Shown here: positions 1 to 5,190 of the stretch, one piece after another
Layout of the letters: the number at the start of each line of letters is the position of its first letter
Numbering within the stretch: position 1 is the first letter of the stretch
Source of the DNA: Lentisphaeria bacterium
GTDB taxonomy: Bacteria; Verrucomicrobiota; Lentisphaeria; Victivallales; UBA1829
Length of the DNA: 11,226 nt
Reading direction: 5' to 3'
Assembly: GCA_017540385.1 (NCBI GenBank)
Contig: JAFYBD010000073.1
Span: 1-11,226, forward strand
Position numbers and translations under genes: made by a program
Notes under the pieces: model-generated
Seen by the model: only the letters and a program-made list of their open reading frames with translations
Told to the model about the DNA's origin: nothing
The model's database searches: none

Positions 1-32
1 ACGCCGCCGCACGGGATCCCGTACGACGGCGC
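1..32 (-). terminator. Hairpin downstream of the small membrane protein gene, at the window edge
   Basis: A long inverted repeat centres on the perfect 12-bp palindrome ACGGGATCCCGT (11-22). Read as minus-strand RNA, the arms pair all the way from position 32 to position 1 around a GATC loop, using three G-U pairs. Read as plus-strand RNA those three positions become A-C mismatches, so the structure favours a minus-strand transcript. It lies about 20 bases after the stop codon of the minus-strand gene ending at 53, as a terminator would. Any U-tract would lie before position 1 and cannot be seen. Confidence 0.5.
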
Positions 33-52
33 GAGTTGTCAGGTTTCAACAG

Positions 53-163
53 TCATTTGGACGGAAACATCCAGAAATAGGCGAGGACACCTCCGATCGC
101 CAGCAGGATGCTCAATCCGATGCAGAGGACGGTGTCCCAGTGTTCGGCCAGGTAACGTTTCAT
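53..163 (-). CDS. Small single-span membrane protein, 36 residues
   Basis: The protein begins MKRYLAEHW and has one hydrophobic span at about residues 14-33 (VLCIGLSILLAIGG onward), ending in FPSK. The predicted topology is a short N-terminal segment, one membrane helix and almost no tail. I chose the ATG at 163 rather than the in-frame start at 247 because AAAGGA lies about 9 bases upstream of it, and the longer version only adds a charged, poorly conserved-looking segment. I do not recognise a family. It follows the 145-residue gene on the same strand after a 129-base gap, so the two could share a transcript, and a GU-rich hairpin follows it. Proteins of this kind often act as small regulators or subunits of membrane complexes, but nothing here shows a partner. 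Confidence 0.55.
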   Translation of the reverse strand: MKRYLAEHWDTVLCIGLSILLAIGGVLAYFWMFPSK

Positions 164-292
164 AAGTTCAAATCCTTTCCTTTTGAGGGGGAACGTGACG
201 GACCGCCCGTGTTCCTCATGCGGCGGAAACCGCAACACGCGGAACACGGATACGATCCGGTCGAATCCGGGCAGCGGACAGCCCGGCCGCGG

Positions 293-730
293 TCATGCCG
301 CGACCGGCCCCGCCCTCACAGGAAGATAGGACCTTGGAAAAAGCTGAAAAAGAAACGTCTGGACGGAAGACAGCAACCGGAAGGGACAGTTCGGGACCGG
401 TTCGCTCATTCGGAACTGCCCGGACTCCGCCGAATCCGACTGAAGTCGCTGGACCGGACTCAGGTTCGTGCGGCCGGTTCGGACCCGCAGCTGAACTCCG
501 GTCCCCTCCCCGGAATGAACGGCCGCCAGATTTCCGGCGCGTTCGGCCTCGGTCCGGATGCTTCGCGGGAGGTCCTGCGAAACGGACGGGGCGGAGGAAT
601 AAGCCGGCCCCGGCCCGACCGCCAGCAGAGTCAGCAGATAATCCAGCAGCAGGACGCAAATCAGCAGCCCGGAGGCAAACGCCGAGCCCGTCCGGGATCG
701 AAGCCGATGATGTACCGTTCCGTCGTTCAT
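293..730 (-). CDS. Hypothetical exported or membrane-anchored protein, 145 residues
   Basis: From the ATG at 730 the protein starts MNDGTVHHRLRSRTG, a basic stretch. A long hydrophobic segment follows (about residues 18-37, rich in Leu), then GPGPAYSSA, which could be a signal-peptidase site. The rest (about 100 residues) is polar, rich in Arg, Ser and Pro, with no motif I recognise. Codon third positions are mostly G or C, as in neighbouring genes. A plausible promoter (TTGCAT, 17 bases, TATGGT) sits 37 bases upstream. Longer in-frame starts up to 1021 would run through that promoter and into the divergent gene, so I reject them. The ribosome-binding site is weak (GGAAACGGA directly before ATG). 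Other frames are also open here because the region is GC-rich, so the gene may not be real. Confidence 0.45.
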   Translation of the reverse strand: MNDGTVHHRLRSRTGSAFASGLLICVLLLDYLLTLLAVGPGPAYSSAPSVSQDLPRSIRTEAERAGNLAAVHSGEGTGVQLRVRTGRTNLSPVQRLQSDSAESGQFRMSEPVPNCPFRLLSSVQTFLFQLFPRSYLPVRAGPVAA

Positions 731-766
731 TCCGTTTCCGTGCCGTAGAGGTGAAGGATTCGAGAT

Positions 767-795
767 ACCATACACCGTCTCGTGCGGAAATGCAA
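767..795 (-). promoter_or_regulatory. Candidate promoter for the 145-residue protein gene
   Basis: On the minus strand a TTGCAT -35 (790-795) and a TATGGT -10 (767-772) are separated by 17 bases. Transcription would start near 760, giving a leader of about 30 bases to the ATG at 730. It is divergent from the promoter at 856-883. The two are about 60 bp apart, so they could share upstream control. Confidence 0.4.
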
Positions 796-818
796 GCGGA
801 AAACGCTTTTTTGCCGCG

Positions 819-855
819 CCCGGACGCTTTTTTTGAAAAAAGCGCGCGCGCCGGG
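819..855. repeat. Nested inverted repeat with A/T tracts upstream of the zinc-ribbon operon promoter
   Basis: A 9-bp inverted repeat, CGCTTTTTT (825-833) and AAAAAAGCG (836-844), sits inside outer arms CCCGG (819-823) and CCGGG (851-855). It ends directly against the -35 hexamer at 856. The T and A tracts fall where an UP element binds the RNA polymerase alpha subunit (about -46 to -65). It could also be a regulator site shared by the divergent promoters. It is unlikely to be a terminator, since no gene points into it. Confidence 0.4.
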
Positions 856-883
856 TTGAAAAACGGCCGCTTCGGGCTATATT
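856..883 (+). promoter_or_regulatory. Promoter of the zinc-ribbon/HAD/MFS unit
   Basis: TTGAAA (856-861), a 16-base spacer and TATATT (878-883) make a good sigma-70-type promoter. The start would be near 890, leaving a leader of about 88 bases before the ATG at 978. The leader contains a perfect 7-bp hairpin (GCCGGGC at 908-914 with GCCCGGC at 926-932). The same TTGAAA-16-TATATT arrangement precedes higB at 9989-10016. Confidence 0.6.
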
Positions 884-907
884 GTTAGCGGTGAGGGCTG
901 CGTTCCC

Positions 908-932
908 GCCGGGCCGACAGTTTCCGCCCGGC
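908..932 (+). promoter_or_regulatory. Leader hairpin of the zinc-ribbon transcript
   Basis: GCCGGGC pairs perfectly with GCCCGGC across an 11-base loop in the 5' leader. No U-tract follows, so it is not an intrinsic terminator. The ribosome-binding site at 963-968 lies outside the stem. It may only protect the 5' end, and I see no known riboswitch pattern. Confidence 0.25.
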
Positions 933-977
933 CGCAGCGCCGCGCCCGAACCGCGAATTTCGAAAGGACGTTTCCTC

Positions 978-1244
978 ATGCTCCGCACAGCTTCAGCATT
1001 CAATCCGGTGGTCGTCGGCATCCCCGCCGAAGAGCCAGATCATTTCCTCACCTGCCCGGTCTGCGGGCAGACTCTGGTCCAGCCGGACGTCGAGACGTTC
1101 TCCCGGTGTCCGTACTGCGACCACGTCTTCGTGAAGGACCAGGCGATGGAGGATTTCCTGCTGGAACCGACCGTGAAAGCCTGGGTGAAGAGCCAGAACG
1201 TTCTCCCGGTCCAGTTCAGGATCGACGACCTGGACGAACAGTGA
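978..1244 (+). CDS. Small zinc-ribbon protein, 88 residues
   Basis: Two CPxC knuckles, CPVCG (Cys26, Cys29) and CPYCD (Cys44, Cys47), spaced 14 residues apart, form a classic four-cysteine zinc ribbon that should bind one zinc ion. After it comes an acidic, probably helical tail of about 38 residues ending DDLDEQ. There is no signal peptide, so the protein should be cytoplasmic. I chose the ATG at 978 because AAAGGA lies about 9 bases upstream. The longer frame from 882 begins inside the promoter. The stop is 7 bases before the HAD gene, so the two are almost certainly co-transcribed. Such short ribbons often bind nucleic acid or another protein, but no specific function can be assigned. Confidence 0.75.
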   Translation: MLRTASAFNPVVVGIPAEEPDHFLTCPVCGQTLVQPDVETFSRCPYCDHVFVKDQAMEDFLLEPTVKAWVKSQNVLPVQFRIDDLDEQ

Positions 1245-1251
1245 CCGCCCC

Positions 1252-2064
1252 ATGTCCCCCGACGTCCGCCTGATCGCCGTCGACCTGGACGGCACGCTCC
1301 TCAATGAACGCAAGGATATCCCGCCGGACTTCATCCCGATGGTGAACGCGCTGTACCCGCGCGGGATCCGGTTCGTGCTCGCCAGCGGACGGCAGGTCTT
1401 CAACCTCACGGATATGTTCGCCCCGGTGGCGGACAAGCTCTATTTCTTCTCCGAAAACGGCGGGCTCATCTTCGACGGCCGAACCAACATCTTCTGCCGT
1501 CCGATCCCCGGGGAGACGTTCTGCGAGCTCTATGCCGCGGGGATGGCCATCCCCGCCACGACAGTCCTCGCCGGGGTGCAGTCGGCGTACATCTGCAACT
1601 GCTGCGACAAGGCCGGACGCGACAACACCGCGCTGTACTACGGCAAACGCACGTTCACGGACGATCCGCCCGGAGCGGTGGCCGCGGCGGGCGACTCCGT
1701 GGTGAAGGTGGCGGTATTCGACGCGGTGAGCGCGGCGGACCGCTGCATGCCGCATTTCGAACGGTACAAAAGCACGCTGAAAGTCACGCTCGCCGGGCAG
1801 AACTGGATCGACGTGATGCGGGCGGACGTGAACAAGGGCATCGCCATGGAATTCCTGCAGAAACGGCTCGGGATCACGCCCGCGCAGTGCATGGCGTTCG
1901 GAGACTACCCGAACGACCTGGAGCTGCTGCAGCAGGTCGAGTACAGCTACGCCATGGCGAACGGCCACCCCGACCTCATCGCCGCAGCGAAATACCGCGC
2001 CCCGTCCAACGAGGAGGACGGCGTGATGCGCGTGCTCCGCGAAACGTTCCCCGACGCGCTCTGA
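1252..2064 (+). CDS. Cof-type HAD-IIB family phosphatase, 270 residues
   Basis: All four HAD motifs are present. Motif I is DLDGT (nucleophile Asp11, acid/base Asp13), motif II is the Ser in LASGR (Ser45), motif III is Lys195 in NKG, and motif IV is GDYPND (Asp218, Asp222), which binds magnesium. The length and the large insert between motifs II and III (about residues 80-185, the C2 cap) fit the Cof/YidA subfamily. These enzymes dephosphorylate sugar phosphates, flavin or pyridoxal phosphates and similar metabolites, and substrate cannot be predicted from sequence. The cap contains an unusual CNCC (residues 115-118). The protein is cytoplasmic. The gene lies between the zinc-ribbon gene (7-base gap) and the MFS gene (12-base gap), suggesting one transcript. 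The ribosome-binding site is weak, so translation may depend on coupling. Confidence 0.9.
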   Translation: MSPDVRLIAVDLDGTLLNERKDIPPDFIPMVNALYPRGIRFVLASGRQVFNLTDMFAPVADKLYFFSENGGLIFDGRTNIFCRPIPGETFCELYAAGMAIPATTVLAGVQSAYICNCCDKAGRDNTALYYGKRTFTDDPPGAVAAAGDSVVKVAVFDAVSAADRCMPHFERYKSTLKVTLAGQNWIDVMRADVNKGIAMEFLQKRLGITPAQCMAFGDYPNDLELLQQVEYSYAMANGHPDLIAAAKYRAPSNEEDGVMRVLRETFPDAL

Positions 2065-2076
2065 ACCATTCGAATC

Positions 2077-3345
2077 ATGAAAAAACTCCCCCTCTCCACG
2101 ATCCTGATCTTCTTTTTCGCGGCGGTCGTGTACGCCGTCGGAGCGGCCACGCGCGCCGGGGTCCCCGGCATGGTCTTCGACAGCATCCGCGAATCCCTGG
2201 GCATCACGGCCGCGCAGACGTCCGGCATTTCGAGCGCCGGTGTCTTCGGCTGCATCGCGTTCCTCGGCGTCTCCGGGATGCTGATCGACCGGTTCGGCTG
2301 GCGGAAAGTCATCCTCGCGGGCGTCGTCCTGCAGGTCGCCGGCGAATGGCTGCTCTACACGTTCACCTCGCTGCCGGTGGTCTACGCCGGGGCGTTCGTC
2401 AACGGCGGCGGACGCACGATCGGCTACCTCACGATCCTCAAATTCCTCGACACGGAGTTCGACCGCAAATACTTCTCCGTGCTCATCGGCGTCTTCTACA
2501 TCTTCAGCTACGGCGGCACGCTCCTCGGCTCGTCCCCGTTCGAATCCCTCGCGACGGACCATTCCTGGCAGACCGTGCTGCGCTGGGCGAACCACCTCAC
2601 GACCGCCTGCGGCGTCGCGGTCGCTCTGTGCATGCTCGCGTCCGCGCGGCCCGACCGGGAAACGGCCGCAGGGACCATCCCGAAACGCCGTGAGCCGTTC
2701 CCGTGGAAAGAACTGCTCGGCCAGCTGAAAAAGCCGCAATGCGTCGCGGTCTTCTCCTGCGCCGCGGCGGGGATCGTGATCTACTGGTCCTGCCTCAGCG
2801 TCTTCGGAAAGAAGTACCTCTCCGATGTCTGCGGCGCCGACGCTTCCGCCATCGGCACCATGAACACGCTCGTGATGATCGAAATGATCTTCGCCGGCTC
2901 CGTGAGCTTCCTCTGCGGCAACCGGAGAAAGGTTTTCCAGACCATCGGATGCACCATGCTCGCCGCCGGGTGCGCCGTGCTCTTCGCCGGGACGCTTCTG
3001 CCCGGGGGGACTGCACGCGCCGCTGCGTGGGCCGGATTCCTGCTGCTCGGCGCGGGCTACGGCTTCACCTGCATCCAGATCTCCGCCTGCCGCGAATTCG
3101 TCCCCGCGACGTTTGCGGCCAGCGCCATCGCGTTCGTGAACTTCTGCGCGAACATCCTCATCATCGCCCTGTCGCAGGTGTCCGGCTGGCTTTTCGACCG
3201 GTTCAAGGCCGCGGACTCCCTCGCGGCGTCCCCGACTGCCTTCCGCCTCATCCTCGCGATCTGCCTGGTCATCGCGGTCCCCGCCGCCCTCGCAGCCTTC
3301 TTCCTGCGCGATTCCCGCGGCCGGAACATCAGCGCCGAGCTGTGA
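2077..3345 (+). CDS. Major facilitator superfamily transporter, 422 residues
   Basis: The protein is very hydrophobic, with about 12 predicted membrane helices in two halves separated by a basic cytoplasmic loop (about residues 185-210, with RPDRE and PKRREP). The MFS motif A appears after the second helix as GMLIDRFGWRK (residues 67-77). The substrate is not evident; small organic anions or sugars are possible. It starts 12 bases after the HAD stop with no clear ribosome-binding site, which suggests coupled translation. An alternative reading of the operon is import of a compound that the HAD enzyme then acts on. The last 36 bp of the gene region (3311-3346), including the stop codon, are repeated at 4027-4062 beyond a toxin-antitoxin cassette. 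The present C-terminus ends RDSRGRNISAEL, and the repeat would encode YSRGRNIGAEL. Confidence 0.85.
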   Translation: MKKLPLSTILIFFFAAVVYAVGAATRAGVPGMVFDSIRESLGITAAQTSGISSAGVFGCIAFLGVSGMLIDRFGWRKVILAGVVLQVAGEWLLYTFTSLPVVYAGAFVNGGGRTIGYLTILKFLDTEFDRKYFSVLIGVFYIFSYGGTLLGSSPFESLATDHSWQTVLRWANHLTTACGVAVALCMLASARPDRETAAGTIPKRREPFPWKELLGQLKKPQCVAVFSCAAAGIVIYWSCLSVFGKKYLSDVCGADASAIGTMNTLVMIEMIFAGSVSFLCGNRRKVFQTIGCTMLAAGCAVLFAGTLLPGGTARAAAWAGFLLLGAGYGFTCIQISACREFVPATFAASAIAFVNFCANILIIALSQVSGWLFDRFKAADSLAASPTAFRLILAICLVIAVPAALAAFFLRDSRGRNISAEL

Positions 3346-3346
3346 C
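3311..3346 (+). repeat. Direct repeat, left copy (3' end of the MFS gene)
   Basis: These 36 bases cover the last codons and stop of the MFS gene. They match 4027-4062 at 34 of 36 positions (a G/C and an A/G difference). One change is silent and the other alters Ser to Gly if the right copy is read in the same frame. A few further bases (TCCTG) match upstream, with a 3-base gap. The pair brackets the DinJ/YafQ cassette, as attachment-site-like repeats or a duplicated target would. Confidence 0.85.
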
Positions 3347-3408
3347 CCCGGCCGTCTTCTCCAAGTCTCTCCCGCCCGCAGTTTTTTCCTGTTTCTTTAT
3401 GATTGATC

Positions 3409-3437
3409 TTGACATTTTCAATACAGTGCATTATATT
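3409..3437 (+). promoter_or_regulatory. Promoter of the dinJ-yafQ operon
   Basis: A perfect TTGACA -35 (3409-3414), a 17-base spacer and a TATATT -10 (3432-3437) form one of the strongest promoters in the window. It lies entirely inside the AT-richer cassette, so the toxin-antitoxin pair brings its own promoter and need not depend on the MFS transcript. Confidence 0.75.
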
Positions 3438-3447
3438 TGTATTGAAA
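3416..3447. promoter_or_regulatory. Inverted-repeat operator over the dinJ-yafQ promoter
   Basis: TTTCAATAC (3416-3424) and GTATTGAAA (3439-3447) are perfect 9-bp inverted arms with a 14-base spacer. They span the region between -35 and -10 and cover the -10 itself. DinJ-type antitoxins have ribbon-helix-helix DNA-binding domains and repress their own operons at such palindromes, so this is the expected autoregulatory site. Confidence 0.7.
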
Positions 3448-3470
3448 CCATACAACATCCGGAGGAAGAT

Positions 3471-3746
3471 ATGAGTACATCCAATCTCTGTGTTCGGGTC
3501 GATTCCGAATTGAAACAAGCGGTCGAAAGCTGTCTGGCGGATATGGGACTGAATCTCTCCACCGCCATCACGATTTACCTCAAACGGATTGCCAGGGATC
3601 ATGAGATTCCCTTCAAAATCACGGCTGCCCCGCGAGTCAATCAGGAAACAATAGACGCCATCGCGGAGGGACACCGCATCGCGAATGATCCCAACGTACC
3701 GGGTTATCATGACATCAAAAGCCTGATTGAGGCATTGAACTCGTGA
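3471..3746 (+). CDS. dinJ: Type II antitoxin, DinJ/RelB family, 91 residues
   Basis: The N-terminal 45 residues fit a ribbon-helix-helix: a strand (SNLCVRVDSELK) followed by two helices with MGLNLSTAITIYLKRI, the hallmark of the RelB/DinJ family. The C-terminal half (PRVNQETIDAIAEG onward) should be flexible and wrap around the toxin. It neutralises the YafQ ribonuclease encoded next and represses the operon with it. The ATG at 3471 has a strong GGAGGA five bases upstream; a longer in-frame opening starting at 2703 is a shadow of the MFS gene. Its stop overlaps the toxin start by four bases (GTGA). Base composition is lower in GC than the flanking genes, a sign of recent acquisition. Confidence 0.9.
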   Translation: MSTSNLCVRVDSELKQAVESCLADMGLNLSTAITIYLKRIARDHEIPFKITAAPRVNQETIDAIAEGHRIANDPNVPGYHDIKSLIEALNS

Positions 3747-4018
3747 AGTACGAAGTTAAATATACGGCCCGTTTCCAAAAGGACTACAAGCTCCTTGTGA
3801 AACGGAAACTGGATGTTTCCAAGGTTCATGAGGTCATTGAAATCCTAGCATCCGGAAATGAGCTTCCGGGCAAATATCATGACCACGCATTGTCAGGAGT
3901 TTTTCAGGGAGCCAGAGAGTGCCATATCGGGCCGGACTGGCTGCTGATTTACTCCATTTCGAATGAAAAACTCATTCTTGAGTTGATGCGAACCGGGTCG
4001 CACAGCGATTTGTTCTGA
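3743..4018 (+). CDS. yafQ: Type II toxin, YafQ-family mRNA interferase, 91 residues
   Basis: This RelE-superfamily toxin cleaves mRNA at the ribosome. Residues matching the known YafQ active site are all visible: His46 and His48 in KYHDH, His61, Asp65 and Trp66 in CHIGPDW, Arg83, His87 and the C-terminal Phe91 in the ending RTGSHSDLF. Length equals the family norm. The start is GTG at 3743, overlapping the antitoxin stop by four bases, so translation is coupled and antitoxin is made first. Nothing looks broken, so the toxin is probably active. The gene ends 8 bases before the right-hand copy of the MFS 3'-end repeat, and points towards the minus-strand U32-like genes. Confidence 0.9.
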   Translation: MKYEVKYTARFQKDYKLLVKRKLDVSKVHEVIEILASGNELPGKYHDHALSGVFQGARECHIGPDWLLIYSISNEKLILELMRTGSHSDLF

Positions 4019-4026
4019 TCTCCTGT

Positions 4027-4062
4027 ATTCCCGCGGCCGCAACATCGGCGCCGAGCTGTGAC
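4027..4062 (+). repeat. Direct repeat, right copy (remnant of an MFS gene 3' end)
   Basis: This copy matches 3311-3346 at 34 of 36 bases. In the frame of the MFS gene it reads YSRGRNIGAEL and stop. It has no open gene upstream, since yafQ ends at 4018 in another frame. The divergence between the copies suggests either an old insertion or a right copy that came from a different allele or paralogue. Confidence 0.85.
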
Positions 4063-4069
4063 AAGCTCG
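4052..4069. other. Short hairpin between convergent genes
   Basis: CGAGCT and AGCTCG form a perfect 6-bp stem around GTGACA. It is the only structure in the 53-base gap between the converging yafQ and U32-like genes. There is no U-tract on either strand, so terminator function is uncertain. The left arm lies in the direct repeat and the right arm outside it. Confidence 0.25.
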
Positions 4070-4071
4070 AA

Positions 4072-5190
4072 TTACGCGGGCTGAGCCGGGTCGCGTCTGA
4101 GCACGCGTTTGAGCGTGTCGGCGCATTTGCCGCAGTGCGTGCAGTCGGCGGCGCAGAGCCCCGCGATCTTCCCCTGACTCCATTCCGCCGGAAACGCCTT
4201 GTTGTCGAAGATCATCGGCGCGAGCACGGACGAATAATCGCGATCCAGCAGCAGGAGCAGGTCGCCGTCGAATGTGCCGGACGTGTACGCCCGCAGGATC
4301 AGATCGGGCCGGGCGGCTTCCTGCGTGGAGAGGTTCACGACGGAGACGTACGGCTCGTACCGGCGCAGGTCCTCCGGGCGGATCCAGGAACCGCGCAGGA
4401 TCTCTTCGCAGCGCTTTTCCGCGACCACGCCGGAGCAGAGCGTCGGCGGCATGGAAACGCGTTTCATCTCCTCCAGCGCGTGCGCGAAATGATGCGCGTG
4501 AAGGGTCTCGTGGAACCGCTGCCACGGGCAGAACCGGAGGCACGCGCTGTTCGCCGTCATGCAGAGCCGCTTGCCGTTTTGGTTCGCCCACGCGGCGAAT
4601 CGTTTCACGGTCGGCAGGTCGCGCTGGACGTCGCGGCCGATGCACAGGGAGTCGAATTTGGACGAGATGTACTCCATCGCGAGCGTGGAAAAGAGCTTCG
4701 CGTTCACGCTCGCGCGGCGTTCGATGTCCGCGCTGAACAGCTTCGTGATGGACGCGATGTACGGCGACACCGAGGTGACGATCTCCGGCACGACGCCGGC
4801 GTCGGACATCGCTTTCAAGTGTCCGAAGTACTCCTCGCGCTGAGCGAACTTGAACGCCGTATCGCCGTAGCAGGTCGCATCCGCGAGCAGGTCGAGCAGC
4901 ATGCCCTTCGAACGGCAGAACCGCAAATCGTCGACGAGCTGTTTTCGGAGTTCGGCCGGGTCGCCGTCGACCTCACGAGCGGAGAGCAATCCGGGCCACG
5001 GGAAGCAGACCTCCCGAAGGAACGGCGCGTACTCTTCCGCGAGCTCCCGGAACGAATATCCGGTGCGATTTCCGAAGAAATATCCGAACGCGAACTTGCG
5101 GGCGGTTTTCGGCCGGTCCGGGGTCACAGGGCGCTTCAAGTCTGGAGCCTGGAGCGGCTTCAGGTTCAGGGTGTAGGACGGCCTGCTCAT
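4072..5190 (-). CDS. U32-family TIM-barrel protein with C-terminal cysteine cluster (second of a pair), 372 residues
   Basis: The fold fits peptidase family U32 (TrhP, RlhA, UbiU and UbiV relatives): a strand RASVN (159-163), then LAMEYISSKFDSLCIGRDVQRDLP as in the U32 pattern ending in 'sREls', then a cysteine loop NSACLRFC (Cys217, Cys221), and later VVNLST in place of KxEGR. Further cysteines at 107, 252 and 261 could complete a [4Fe-4S] site like that of UbiU/UbiV. Unusually, the C-terminus adds a second cluster, Cys346, Cys350, Cys353 and Cys356 (CAADCTHCGKC). It is a clear paralogue of the gene before it, with which it overlaps by four bases (ATGA), so the two are translationally coupled and probably form a heteromer. 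An N-terminal extension of about 30 residues is rich in Pro and Lys. The substrate is unknown; known relatives hydroxylate tRNA, rRNA or ubiquinone precursors using prephenate-dependent or O2-independent chemistry. Confidence 0.65.
   Translation of the reverse strand: MSRPSYTLNLKPLQAPDLKRPVTPDRPKTARKFAFGYFFGNRTGYSFRELAEEYAPFLREVCFPWPGLLSAREVDGDPAELRKQLVDDLRFCRSKGMLLDLLADATCYGDTAFKFAQREEYFGHLKAMSDAGVVPEIVTSVSPYIASITKLFSADIERRASVNAKLFSTLAMEYISSKFDSLCIGRDVQRDLPTVKRFAAWANQNGKRLCMTANSACLRFCPWQRFHETLHAHHFAHALEEMKRVSMPPTLCSGVVAEKRCEEILRGSWIRPEDLRRYEPYVSVVNLSTQEAARPDLILRAYTSGTFDGDLLLLLDRDYSSVLAPMIFDNKAFPAEWSQGKIAGLCAADCTHCGKCADTLKRVLRRDPAQPA

Noticed and set aside
140..888. Plus-strand open frames in the first kilobase
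   Set aside because: They are Arg- and Pro-rich, lack a ribosome-binding site and run through the divergent promoter region.
1887..2693. Plus-strand open frame overlapping the HAD and MFS genes in another frame
   Set aside because: Its product is Arg- and Pro-rich without motifs and shares no ribosome-binding site with a plausible start.
1216..2739. Long minus-strand open frame opposite the HAD and MFS genes
   Set aside because: It is low-complexity (Arg, Glu, Asp and Gly rich) and lies fully opposite two recognised genes, a common effect in GC-rich DNA.
3311..4062. Integron or insertion sequence explanation for the DinJ/YafQ cassette
   Set aside because: No attC-like folded site, transposase, integrase or terminal inverted repeat is seen; only a direct repeat of a gene end.
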